Below, in pieces: positions 1 to 11,196 of a DNA stretch of 64,000 bases (position 1 is the first letter of the stretch; each line of letters opens with the position of its first letter). The notes below the pieces were generated by a model. It saw only the letters and a list, made by a program, of their open reading frames with translations. It ran no database searches and was not told the origin of the DNA. This DNA comes from Bisporella sp. PMI_857 (taxonomy: Eukaryota; Ascomycota; Leotiomycetes; Helotiales; Helotiaceae), in NCBI GenBank assembly GCA_021307315.1, contig JAJSPD010000055.1:62001-126000 (forward strand). Direction: 5' to 3'. The position numbers and the translations under genes were made by a program.

Positions 1-2555
1 ATGCCCCATATGTCACCAAATCCAGAGCGTCTTGGCTCAACTCCTCCAGTGGGCTTGGATCAACAGGACCGGCAGCATACTCAACCGACGTCAAGCTATT
101 GGAGTGTTCCTGAAGCGACAGAATTTCCGGAGCTTTTGCGATATTATGGTACTGATTGGCATGCGATCGCCAAGCATATGACATCAAAAACACATATTAT
201 GGTATATAGACTATTTTTAATGACTGGCTCACTCTATGTCAAGGAACAAAAGGCCGAATAGCTAACATATCGGAACAGGTTAAGAACTATTATATACGCC
301 GAGCAGAACAGGGTCAAAATACTGAATGGAAAACAATTGCAGAGGATGCAGATGCCAAAAAGGCCCGAAAAGAGTCCACTGGTCCAAAACCTGCCCCAGC
401 CACGGTTATTCCAAAGCAACCACGTTCGACGCCTCGATCAGGCTCTGTTATAGAAGGAATAGAAGACTTGCCTACTAGCGCTCAAGGCTCAATTTTGCAT
501 CAAGCATCGCCTATCCAAACAAATATCGTTTCCCGCTACGCTCCCTTAGCCCAAGCTGGTCCTCTTTCGCGAACACCATCTCAACCAAGTATGCCAACCT
601 CGTTGGTCGGCCCGCATATTTCTCGAGAACAGCCCGTGCAGAATGCTCCATTGCAAACTACTCCAATGCAGGCGCAGAATCAATCCCACCAACCTCAACA
701 TCTGCAACCTAGAATGTCTCGCGGGCCGCCTCGAGGCTTTTTCTCTACTGACCCTCAACGTCCAAGTCTACAGGCTAGTAACTTGCATAGCCAAACCAGC
801 TCTCCAATCTCTGATCCTGTCACTGCACGTTCCCTACAGGTGGCACAAGAAGCGCAGGCTGAGAGGCAAGAGGCCCTTAGGATCCAAGAACAAAACGAGC
901 GTGAGCGTCTTAACAGCCAAATAAAGCAAGCAGCTCTTGCACAGGCTCAATACGAGGCTGTGCAACGAGAACAGCAACGAGAACAGCAGCGAGAACAGCA
1001 GCGAGAACAGCAGCGAGAACAGCAACGAGAACAACAGCGAGAACAGCAGCGAGAAAAGCAGGAGCAGGAGCAACGGAAAACGCAACAAGCTATGCGACAA
1101 GACAGATACACCCTCAAGCAAGAAGTGGAGCCGACAACCCCGTTGTACCAGCATGAGCCATATTCTGGTCACGCTGCTCCTCATTCTCGTGGTCGAGTTG
1201 AGGCTGCAACCTTGCCTGCTCCATCTGATGCTCGACACACAGTACCTCCGCAACAACCTTACAGTTCTCGTAGTCATCCACCTTTCCGAAATTTGCTTAG
1301 CGACAACAGTACCCTCCATTCAGAGGCCAGCTCTACTCAATCTCCAGCTCCGCTTCGAGCCCCCATGAGCGCTCCACCAGTTAGTCAAGAGCAATATCAC
1401 CCGCCACCACCAGCTACTGTGACACCGGCTGCTGCGCCTCGTCCTTCACCAGCAGTGACCAAGAAATCTAATATTATGTCGTTGCTGAATAACGACGATG
1501 ATTCTCCTCCCGAACCTGCCCGATCAGCCCCTACTCAGCGTGTTAGTGACATGTCAAGCAATGCTATGCAGCCATCACAGAACCCTTCAACGCAGTATAG
1601 TGTGCTTGGTTCCCGATACACAACCCATCCACCACAAGCGCCATCTCAAACGGCTCAAGTGCACCAACTGCCTCACGTCGCTGCGCAGCAACATCCTGCT
1701 CAATCCTATCATACTTATGCCCAAACGCCTCCCCAGGCTATGCATCAGCAAACATCTTCTATCCATCAGCCTCGTAGTTACACACCGAATAGTTACGAAG
1801 CAAGAAACTATGGTCCACCTCCTAGTTCTGCTCAGGCACAGCAATCACAGCCGCCTTTGTACTCTCAGCCATTGCGTCAGCCAAGTGCTTCGCAGCCGTT
1901 GCTTCAGCGTGAGTCGTCTCAAAGCGAAATGCATGCATTTCCAGGCGGGTATAACCGCACTTCCGCTCAGCCTCCAAATTCTATGAGACTTAAGGATTCG
2001 CCCTACTCCGCAAGTCCTCCTCCACAGCAGTCAGTAGCTAGCCGACATCAAGTCGCATCTCCCCTTGATCACGCGCCATCGTCAGACCGTGACTTTTATG
2101 CTCGACAGCAATTCCATCTAGGTTCACAGCCGGGTGCAGCGGGCTCCCCTCAGGCGGGCCACACCTATCAAGCTCAATCCCAACCTCAACATCAAGCGTC
2201 CAGTCACCGACAGACAGCATTTGGTCAGGCTTCTACTCATACTGCGTCTCCGCCTCCTCAATACTCGTCTCAACACTCACTTCATAGATCTAGGCATAAC
2301 AGCATTGACGGTCGTGACGGTCGTTACACGGCAACTGGCCCATCAGCCCCAGTTGTTCAACAAGGCTATTCCCAAGCACCACAAAATCATAGCACTCCGA
2401 TGTCGATGCATCCTCAACAGTACGGTCAAGGTGGAATTGAGAGTCTTTCAGAACAAGACAGACGGAGAATAGATGAAAGCTATCGTCAGAGACAGGATGA
2501 GATGGCACGACGTGATGAGCTGGCACGCCGGGATGATATAGCACGGCGTAGATAG
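1..2555 (+). CDS. SNT1: Snt1-like SANT-domain protein, C-terminal part (5' end outside window)
   Basis: Exons 1-201 and 279-2555; 825 residues visible. The intron 202-278 has donor GTATAT, branch GCTAAC and acceptor CAG. The join restores a SANT/Myb domain at about residues 32-75: YWSVPEATEFPELLRYYGTD, then HIM joined to VKNYYIRRAEQG. This is the SANT signature of fungal Snt1, a subunit of the Set3/Hos2 histone deacetylase complex and relative of SMRT/NCoR. The rest is low-complexity, rich in Q, S, P and H, with a REQQ repeat and a charged R/D/E tail before the TAG stop. The window opens in frame at an ATG, but family members carry long N-terminal regions, so I treat the gene as truncated by the edge. 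Family assignment is by the SANT sequence and architecture. Another SANT corepressor is possible but less likely. Confidence 0.8.
202..278 (+). other. Intron inside the SANT domain of the SNT1-like gene
   Basis: 77-nt intron, phase 0. Donor GTATAT follows ATG (Met67) and the acceptor CAG precedes GTTAAGAAC. The branch-like GCTAACAT lies at 261-268. Reading through it gives a stop at 259-261, so splicing is needed to keep the SANT helix 3 sequence. Confidence 0.85.
966..1061 (+). repeat. 12-bp coding minisatellite (REQQ repeat)
   Basis: Eight tandem copies of CGAGAACAGCAA/G encode repeated Arg-Glu-Gln-Gln in the Snt1-like protein, probably a charged coiled-coil or helix. Copies differ mainly at the third position of the last Gln codon; the last copy has AAG in place of CAG. 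Being 12 bp long, the unit can change number without breaking frame. Confidence 0.9.
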
Positions 2556-5500
2556 GATTCATGAGACTTGAAAGGAGGCATGTACATTATGACGACAGGA
2601 ATGACCAGGTTTTATATAGGGATGTCGGAGTGGTTTTACTTGTACAAGTATTATAATGCACGATACCCCATGTTTTCTAGGTGTAACTAACAAATAATAA
2701 AAAGATGAGTGTTATATATCACAAAATCATTTTAGTGGTGCCATGTGCAGTGCATGGCAGGCGATCGAGTATATCCACATTATACCTAGCATATGCATCC
2801 GTAAGGTAATGTAAATCTAGTGCAAGTGGCGCTCATGTTGTAATACTCAATTCTTCAAGGTATTATGTCTCCGCACGGCGTTTGATATTCGTATCCTAAG
2901 TTAGTTGAAATCATAAAAAGACTCATGCAGGTCATAGGTTGTTAGAGATTGCCCTTGCAATTGGCGGGCAATCTCAAGAAGGTAAGAATACCTTTCCTTG
3001 CGACTAGGCCTATAGGCAGCATTGGCATGACTGATCGAGTTATTCAAGGTTTAATAAGTCTGCTTGGAGCGGCATGGGCAATTCAATTTAGCCGAAGGCT
3101 CCTATTTCTTATTCTTAAGAGCAAGGCTATTATATAGATCATTGTGGATCATCATCAGTTAATACCAAGCAAGCTGTAATATATATAAGCATTCTGCATC
3201 TTCTTCCCTGCGAATATGTATGCTTTTCCTCTTGCTAGATTTGATCGAGGCTATTACCCTGTCAAGGGTGCCGCCCCTGAGTTAGAGATCCGCCAATCAG
3301 GATCCACGAAATCTTTAGCTCTTCTCCCTACAAATATTAAGTTAAGCAAAAAAAATTTGCATAGAGACAAAACTTGCGAGTTTGTCTTCATGTTTGACAA
3401 GATGAGTGTCACTAGACCCTTTCACCCTTCATTAACTTTAATAGCTATTAACAACAAACTGAGCTCGCCCATATCGAAGGTGCTGGAAGCTGATGGGGTG
3501 AAGGGAGGGTCAAAGATCTTAGCGAAATTCTAGCATATCTGAGGTCGTTGGAAATATTATAAACCGAGGAGCAAGATCCGACAGGGCTAACATAAAGCCA
3601 CTTCAATGTAGAAGTTGGCTAAGAACACTAAATTATGGAGTCCCTTGTTCCTCACCCCGGAGAGGCTACAGAAAGTCGATGACTGTAGGTGGTCGACCCT
3701 CAGTGTACGAGCCTGGGAGGAAGACTGCTGGTAATCTGATTGCTGTGCCTCGCACGCCAACCTTGCGACAAAATTCCTGGACTCTGGACTCTGGACTCTG
3801 GACTCTGGACTCTGGACCCTGGACATTGAATCCTGGACACAGTAAATATTAGTCCCAGGACCATGGGAGAGGCTTATATCCATGGCACCCTGGTTGGAAA
3901 AATAGCTAGAACTGGAGCCTGGAGCCTGGATGGACACTAGACACCCGTCTAGAATATAATTTTTTTAGTTTGTCTTCGGTCACCCTCTTTCTGGCTAGAC
4001 TCTATCTCAAACCTGTAAATGTAACTCGCATAATGTCAATCAAGTAATGGAGAAAGCCTAGAACCAACAACCTTTTGTGAGTACAAATATAAATACTATG
4101 GCTGACAGCAGTCACAGTAAAGCATTGATATAGGTCGGGGTGTGGCACTACTTGAGGAGAATATCAATGGCGCCATAGTTGCTTGTTGCAATAAGATTTC
4201 ATGACCCTTACATTATATACAACCCGACAGAGTACATTGAGTGATTCTCATATGCTGAGTCGCACCACTCCCGTCTTGAAATTGAGAGCAGGTTTGTCCT
4301 AGCTTACCAAGTGATTAAAAATCCTGCCATGGAGACATCACATCAGCTTATTGTAGAGTTATGATTGTAGAACAGCTAAATCAGACTTTCAAATGTTTAT
4401 TATGCCTTGTAACTATGTTGGAGTTCTATTTTAGTGCCAAGAAATGTAGTTGTAACAAAAACTGGGGGAGGGTGAACAGCCACAGTGGCTTTGTAGCTAA
4501 CTTAAGCTCCCTATGACCACATATCTAGCATGAGATGAGATATGCAAAGTGAGTTGCTGTTGATACAGAGAATTCTGCCGCCTCAATAATCAAATAGGCA
4601 AAGCTTTGAACGTTTGAAAGGATTGAATACCGTTTCACTACGTTTTCCTCTTGGTTAGAGCTTCTTTATGGTGGAGAAAATTTTCAACAGATATCTCTTG
4701 CTGAAGTAAAGTAGGTTTGTTAGATCGAGAGGTGTGTCTAGAATGATCATGTATAAAGTATAGCGCCCTATTAATGTTCGTAAGAAATAGCAAAGAAAGT
4801 AGTAGACTGACCCTCACCAAATTACATAATGATCGGAAATGCTACAAAGCTTAGTGATATTAAGTTATTGGCCACCCTCTGTTCCTCGGTAAATATGTGG
4901 GTTCCCTTGTGTATTAATATAAAAGCATAGCGTCTTTTGTTAACACAAGACTCAAATCTGTGGACTGTAACAGCTGCTTATGGTGCTTTTGATGGAAGGT
5001 CACAACAAATTACTGAAACCAAGATTTGCCTGCACTCCTTATCTTTCTTGTCATGGAAGTTCCAGTGGACCAAGGAGCTTACTGCAATAGCTACATCTCT
5101 TGAAATCAATGTGGTCAGGTAGCAGTGAAAAAGATGCTAACATCCACTTCTAAAACTGAGAGGCTACCATCACAGAACTATGACAATGCAACTAAACCTG
5201 CATTAGATCCTTTCGTGAAATCTTCCTTGTCCTGAGAAGTGTGGAGGAACAAGTCCAATATGAGTTGTGAAGAAGCAAACTCTGTGACTACAATTACAAG
5301 GTAGGAACATACCTAGATTAATTAAGTCCTTAAACACACTTGTTCAAATTTAATCTCTGTGACAGAAACTCCATTTAACAGTATACATCTTCGCCTTCCC
5401 AGTACAAAATCGTTACAGTGAACAAAATAAACAAAAATGAAGAGTCGTCAGCATTAGGTAAATAATTAGTTTCGCAGTTGAAAATATAGAGTAGACTTGC

Positions 5501-5697
5501 TATGTGGTGACTGCCCAGCGTCCCAAAAAAAAAAAAAAAAAAAGAACACAAGTACTCAGAGAACTTCCTCTCTCAGCAACAACCAAGAAAGGCTCTCAGG
5601 TCTTAATCAACCATTTGATACAAGCTTTCTCAGATTAACCCTATCTTTAAATCCTATTCAAACCATCATATCTTGCCATCTTTATAAGTTCATCAAC
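2556..5697. other. Gene-poor stretch between SNT1-like gene and decayed secreted gene
   Basis: No gene recognised on either strand. ORFs up to about 116 codons lack family resemblance or splice support. AATAATAAAAAG at about 2692 could serve SNT1 3'-end formation. The stretch holds a TGGACTC minisatellite (3777-3823) and a 19-nt poly-A run (5525-5543). Confidence 0.6.
3777..3823. repeat. 7-bp minisatellite (TGGACTC)n
   Basis: About six direct copies of TGGACTC/CTGGACT, followed by diverged copies (CTGGACC, CTGGACA) to about 3840. It produces the repetitive SRVQSPE reading on the minus strand, which I do not regard as a gene. Confidence 0.85.
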
Positions 5698-6790
5698 ATG
5701 TGTTTCTTTGTTACTGTAGCAATTACAGCTTTGGCTTGCACTAGCCAGGTTTCTGCAGACTTCAAGACATATACTGCCATCTTTAAAACCGAGGCTAAGA
5801 TCACTCGCGTACGTATAGGTCTCTTCCTCAACCTCCACGAGAATACGCTTGGCTTCATCTTATTGACTTCAGATAGTTCGAGTCTACCGTCATTGCGCCT
5901 GCCACTAACAAATCACGGAATGGCATCAAGAGAGCCGAGACCTTTACCAGCCCGCTCAAGGATGGCGGACCAGCTCTATTGAGCCAAAGAAGGAGGTACG
6001 TCGCACTTTTGAAGCATTATCCACCGCTCCTAGGTGCTTAATGAGCTTTGAAACTCCCACTCTATCATACTACAGGAAGATGTATCTGGCATTTATATCC
6101 TAACTTAGTGGTATCCCTGGTGTCTGGGCTCAAGCTCTTGTCTTCCCTGGCACGAACCAGCTCTCTACCCACGGCTATAATGGGATGACTTCTCTTGCCC
6201 CAGCAATCCAGTGAAACACTGAATGGTAACCCAGTCTACACCAACCAAGCCTCCACCTTACTTTTCACCAAAGATACCGCTCATGGCCTCTCGCAAGACA
6301 GCTGGGTTACTAGCAATGACGGTACACCTGGTGGCTACTCCTCTGAAACCGACTCTTTCAACTGGGATCCTAAGTACTTTGGTAGGTGAAAGCGCTCGCT
6401 AAGCTTGCAACGCTGGCCTCTTGCTCAGTCACTGACATTGGCTTTTCCCCAGAAGGCAAATCATACAAGCTTTCACCGCCGCCACTCTCATTGTAGGTTT
6501 GTAAGATGCTGAATGGACTCTTGAATATGTTATTTGGAACAGCATCACCATACAAGCAAAAACCAAGGACCCCGCTTCGTGTATTCAGTAAGACATAGCG
6601 TCTCTTTCGAAAGTTCAATACCTTCTAACAATTGATTTTTAGACCTCAGCTCTAGGCTAACTTCCATTACATTCTCACTGGCTCGGTCGTCACCAAGACT
6701 GATGACACATCCATTACCTCCTATATCGCTAAATTCGCCATCACAAGCCGTAAATAAACTGGTCTGCGGCTTTCAAGCTGCAGGTTTACT
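5698..6790 (+). pseudogene. Decayed gene for a secreted protein, family not recognised
   Basis: An ATG at 5698 opens a signal-peptide-like stretch (MCFFVTVAITALACTSQVSA), followed by DFKTYTAIFKTEAK. Protein-like blocks continue downstream but in different frames: ESTVIAPATNKSRNG near 5880, GVWAQALVFPGTNQLSTHG near 6120, SQDSWVTSNDGTPGGYSSET near 6290 and TKTDDTSITSYIAKFAITS near 6690. Some gaps have plausible introns (for example GTACGT at about 5810 and GTACGT near 5997 with CTACAG near 6075). However, stops such as TAA/TAG at about 6100-6105, TGA near 6212 and TAA near 6752 cannot all be spliced out. The blocks read like exons of one secreted enzyme or effector that has picked up frameshifts and stops. 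I cannot name the family. Confidence 0.35.
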
Positions 6791-7293
6791 TCGAGCTGGT
6801 TCGCATGATAACACTGGCTACGGCTTATAAGAGCGCTTCCATCCTTGATCTTCCCCAAAACAAATATGAATTGCGTTTTATTTTGCTTCTGCTGCGGGAC
6901 TCTGGAAATATTCTCTGTCTCTTACCAGAGGGATTGGAGATATTTAAGCTAGTTTGTCGACGGGTAGGATGACGAGTGAGTTGAAAAGGGACAGAAGGAC
7001 ACTGCTCAAGAGTAGTTCTGTTCTGATTAGGAGAACAGTTATATTTCATCTGTCTTTGAAGACTTCGGTATGCGACTCATAAAGCGTGATATATACTGAG
7101 ATAATCGAGAGGTGGTAAACTGCTTGTATCCCGCATCCGTTAGCAGGAGCTGTTATATCTTCCATCAAAGAAAGTATGTTTTCTTTCGACCTGATGTGGA
7201 GGACCGGCTTTGAACATGAGGACTTAATCATAGACCAAGGTACTCAGAAGACTAGACGCTCTCACTAATGGTTCAGCTGTAACAGAAAGAAGA
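6791..7293. other. Intergenic, nothing recognised
   Basis: No coding pattern, RNA gene or repeat recognised between the decayed secreted gene and the MITE. Confidence 0.5.
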
Positions 7294-7301
7294 ATTCATT
7301 C

Positions 7302-7714
7302 CAGTGAACGAGTTAGTATCGTAGTATTTAGTAATATCGAGTCTCAAGACATATAAGATCGACTTTTTGATACTACGCTAGTATTAGTATGGAAATTGAA
7401 TCTTATATTATATTGGCAATAATACTAAATACTGTGCTATGGCCACTTGGGGTTTTTTTACAAAAGTCTGATATGAGCTTTACCCTTTTTAGTAGGAATA
7501 ACCAAATTAAAAAGCTAAGACCCTTGTTGTATTGCTAATTTCGGAATAGCGTCATTTAGAGTTAGTGTTGTAGTATATCGCGGTATAGTATGATATAATA
7601 TGAGATTGCAAATTTTGCTGTAGTACGTATACAAATTTCCAATCTCATATTGCGTGGTATATAGTATTGATTTTTAGGGGTCGATATATCACGATAATAC
7701 TAACTCGCTCACTG
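7302..7714. mobile_element. hAT-type MITE, 413 bp
   Basis: The ends are inverted: CAGTGAACGAGTTAGTAT at the left, and at the right (read on the minus strand) CAGTGAGCGAGTTAGTAT. They differ at one position in the first 18. The element is flanked by a perfect 8-bp direct repeat ATTCATTC (7294-7301 and 7715-7722), the target-duplication length of hAT transposases. The interior is AT-rich, has no ORF, and contains an internal hairpin (arms about 7597-7615 and 7634-7652, AATATGAGATTG / CAATCTCATATT). Short length, no transposase and hAT-like ends make it a non-autonomous MITE. It sits about 375 bp upstream of the RFC3 start. Confidence 0.88.
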
Positions 7715-7722
7715 ATTCATTC

Positions 7723-8088
7723 CCTTCAGTCCATCATAACATATGGAGATGTATTGATCTGATGATGATAGACCGTGGCTGAAATCTCGAAAATTACTCG
7801 GCACTATCCAGCCACTCAATAATGTCAGATTTGTAAGTGGGCAAATATATACACTCAAAAGTGTGTACAAGAGATAAAGCATTAACGGTGGTGTCAACCA
7901 CGCCAAGCCTCACGTGCTGCCAAGAAACACTCAACGCGAAACTCTTGAACCTTACGCGTGGGATTGGGTTCTGGTACATTACATCTTCCACCTGTGCAAA
8001 AGACAGCATTTCCGCGTTCCCATTAATTGAAATTGTCGCTCCCGAACAAAAAAAGGATACCGCTCCCATAACCGTCTGTATTTCTAAA
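7723..8088 (+). promoter_or_regulatory. Upstream region of RFC3
   Basis: 366 bp between the MITE duplication and the RFC3 ATG, presumably promoter and 5' UTR. CACGTG-like and ACGCGT-like motifs occur near 7910 and 7955 (TCACGTGCT, TTACGCGTG). The latter resembles the MCB/MBF box of fungal S-phase genes, which would suit a replication factor. This is inference from motif only. Confidence 0.4.
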
Positions 8089-9363
8089 ATGTCCGATTAC
8101 GAGGACGACATGGATGTGGATGCGCCATCGCGTGAGAACGGTGTAATGTTCAATTCGGACAATACTTCGAAAGGAAAGAGAAGCGCAGCCAACCTGCCGG
8201 TGGAGGCAGAAGACAGTCTGCCATGGGTAGAGAAATATCGACCTGATTCTCTTGAGGATGTATCAGGTCATCAAGATATCCTTGCAACAATCAACAAGTT
8301 TGTAGAAACAAATGTATGCAATATAAACCTAAGCCGGGACAGGCTAACATAATGGCTAGAGACTACCACATCTTCTACTCTACGGACCTCCAGGCACGGG
8401 GAAAACGTCAACGATCCTGGCTCTTGCACGCCGCATATATGGTGCGAAAAATATGCGTCAGATGGTGCTCGAACTGAATGCATCTGATGATCGTGGAATC
8501 GATGTTGTGCGAGAACAAATTAAAACATTTGCCAGTACGAAGCAAATTTTTACTATGCATTCAACTGCTACAACTACGTCTATCGCGACTTATAAGCTCA
8601 TTATACTGGATGAGGCAGATGCTATGACTTCCACTGCGCAGATGGCGTTAAGGAGAATTATGGAAAAGTACACTGCAAACACTAGATTCTGTATTATTGC
8701 CAATTACACGCACAAACTGAGTCCTGCGCTTCTGAGTCGATGCACGAGGTTTCGGTTTAGCCCTTTGAAAGAGCAAGATATTCGTGTGCTGGTTGACAAG
8801 GTCATTGTGGATGAGAATGTGCAGATTACTCCTGAAGCTACAAATGCTCTCGTCAAATTAAGCAAGGGAGATATGAGAAGAGCATTAAACGTGTTACAAG
8901 CCTGTCATGCAAGTAGTAAGTATCAATGCGGACACTCATGGATCATACTAAGTATCTAGGTACCCCTCTTCATATTAAAGGTACACCAAAAATAGCAGAA
9001 AAGGATGTCGTACGTGATACGATTACCGAAACCACAATTTACGAATGCATAGCGTCGCCCCACCCAAGAGATATCAACAAGATCCTCGACACAATTCTCA
9101 AGACTCCCGACGTCACATCCTGTCTTACTTTGATAAATTCGATTAAAGCTACACAAGGCCTTGCATTAGCAGATATCATAACGGCACTAGGAGAAGAGTT
9201 AACACAGAGGAATGTGCCCCCAGAAGTTATGATTACATGGCTGGACGGATTGGCGGAAGTGGAATATAGGTTGAGTGGTGGAGGAGGAGAGGTAGTACAA
9301 ACAGGGGCTGTCATCGGTGTTATCAGGAATGGTGTTGAGCTTGCTGGAGGAACGGTGGGGTAA
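8089..9363 (+). CDS. RFC3: Replication factor C subunit 3 (clamp loader)
   Basis: Exons 8089-8313, 8360-8915 and 8960-9363; 394 residues. Introns are 46 and 44 nt; the second has TACTAAG close to its TAG acceptor. The protein carries clamp-loader AAA+ motifs: LPWVEKYRP (RFC box II), Walker A GPPGTGKTST, Walker B LIILDEADAM, sensor 1 IIANYTHKL, arginine-finger/SRC motif LLSRCTRFRF, and GDMRRALNVLQ. The order and the C-terminal YRLSGGGGEVVQTGAVIG match yeast Rfc3 / human RFC5, a small subunit of the nuclear complex that loads PCNA in an ATP-dependent way. The start is the ATG after TTTCTAAA, giving the acidic N-terminus MSDYEDDMDVDAP. An upstream in-frame extension is open but lacks an ATG and family match. 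Confidence 0.95.
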
Positions 9364-11196
9364 TGAACCATCATTGATTAGATCATCATTTGATGCTGGA
9401 ACGATCGGTAATGTTATAGATGAAAAACTTCCGAGCGTTTACAAGGTGATGGCTGTAGTTGCAGACACTGGCTATGGAAGCCACGCCACAAAGAACATGC
9501 CGATGGTAGTGCTTATGAAATATCACAGCAGCAGTTCTGCCATAAGACTTTTTATCTTCGATCTCTCTGAATTTTGCATTTCGTTATTCCTCTGTGACAC
9601 AAAATAACGTGTCTCACCTAGTGCAAGGATATTCTGTTATTTCTGTATGCTCTCACCATGGCTTGTGGGCTCAAATTGCATCGAGCCTATCACTATTACT
9701 ACTTCTGTTGCGGCAAAGTCACGCTGGGCGTATAATGACAAGACCTCAGCTAACAAAGGATCATTCCCTTGCTCCAATGAACGGGGCTAAGGCTGTGCTG
9801 CGAGTAAAATCTGGACATAGAGCTTTTTGTATGTGCAAATATTACACACCGATCAACCTGGAACCCTGGCCGTAGAACATAATTTGTACTAGAAGCCAAG
9901 CCCCACGCTTATCGTAATGCCTATCTGCATTTATTGCGCGCGCTTCGGTAGTCCTTTAAGGGATATTGTGACACAGCATAAAATGGTAGCTGTGTTCTAG
10001 TGCTTGATTGCTAGGAAGCATGTATCACTATTTGATTGGAATGTGACCGCACCAGATGATACATCTGTCCGAAATTAAAAGTAATATGTGGATTTGTTTG
10101 TCTTATTCTCGTTCCTGATGCCTCAAGAACTGGGCATCCGGCTGAGGTAGACATTAGCAAGGATAAATTTGGCATTCGACGGCAAGCGCCCACCGAGCAA
10201 GAACTACAGTGTGGACATCCCAAAATAGAGGTGAAAAAACACTTTGTTTAGGCGAACGTAATTTAGAACTTGCACAAGGGTGTGTATCTACATTGAAAGT
10301 CATACAAAAAATAGAATAGTCAAGAGCAAATTACCTTACGATGTTGGATGCGCCATTTTATAAGCCACAACGTTCTGTTGTTCCAAGAAACGCACTGTGG
10401 TCTCACGAGAGTTCGTGAGCTAGCGCTGAGATTATGGCCAATCATCTTTGTCGCGTATCCCTTGTCAAGATCTCTATGGCCCGTGCGCCTTATATGCAAC
10501 AACATGGCACAGCCAGCCTTTTTGTTTTCACCTTGTTGGGAAATACATCTAAAACTTGGACCCGCACATCCTCATAAAGTCGTATCTTCTCCTACACCAG
10601 TACTGTATCAGAATGCTCATTGTCTTGGATGTCCAGTATTTGAGAGTCATACTATCGTATTGATGCCCAGCTCTTCATTTCCGGGCGAGAGTGCGGACTA
10701 GCGATCAGGCTGTTCCTGACAGAAAGCCACCACGATTGATTGAAGCTTACTGGACATATAAATTGCTACGTCTGTCATGCATTATCGCCACGCATCTTCG
10801 TGGGCACTCATTCCCGCGGGGAAGCAGCCTTGTATTTTGGAACACAAGTTTGAGATGGGCTCTTGTGATGTAGCAAACTTGCTGCCGGGTTCTGCGTCCA
10901 CCATTCAATTTGAAGCTTACCTCTCCTGTAACACTTAAAATACAATTTCTCATCATTATTTTTTTGGTGTAGCATTTTGGTTGATCTCTTCGCCCTGGTT
11001 CGTTGGGTCTCTTCCTCAGCCTTGTGTCTCGTTAAAAAGCCTCTAAGTGATGGACAGTTAGAATCTTTCGCCCAAGCTGTGGATAACACGTACTTTGAGC
11101 AGACGACTACAATCAAGCCTCCAGTACCTGACTGACCGAGTCACTTCTGTAATTCAGAAGGCAACAGCTTATGCAGTCTGAGAAAGGCGTCTTACG
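9364..11196. other. 1.8-kb intergenic region, nothing recognised
   Basis: ORFs on both strands are under 120 codons, overlap one another, and show no recognisable motif. No tRNA, repeat or transposon end seen. Confidence 0.5.

Noticed and set aside
834..1319. Minus-strand ORF with repeated LLFSLLFSLLF
   Set aside because: It is the antisense reading of the REQQ minisatellite in the SNT1-like gene; no independent coding evidence.
3587..3937. Minus-strand ORF with SRVQSPE repeats
   Set aside because: Direct result of the TGGACTC minisatellite.
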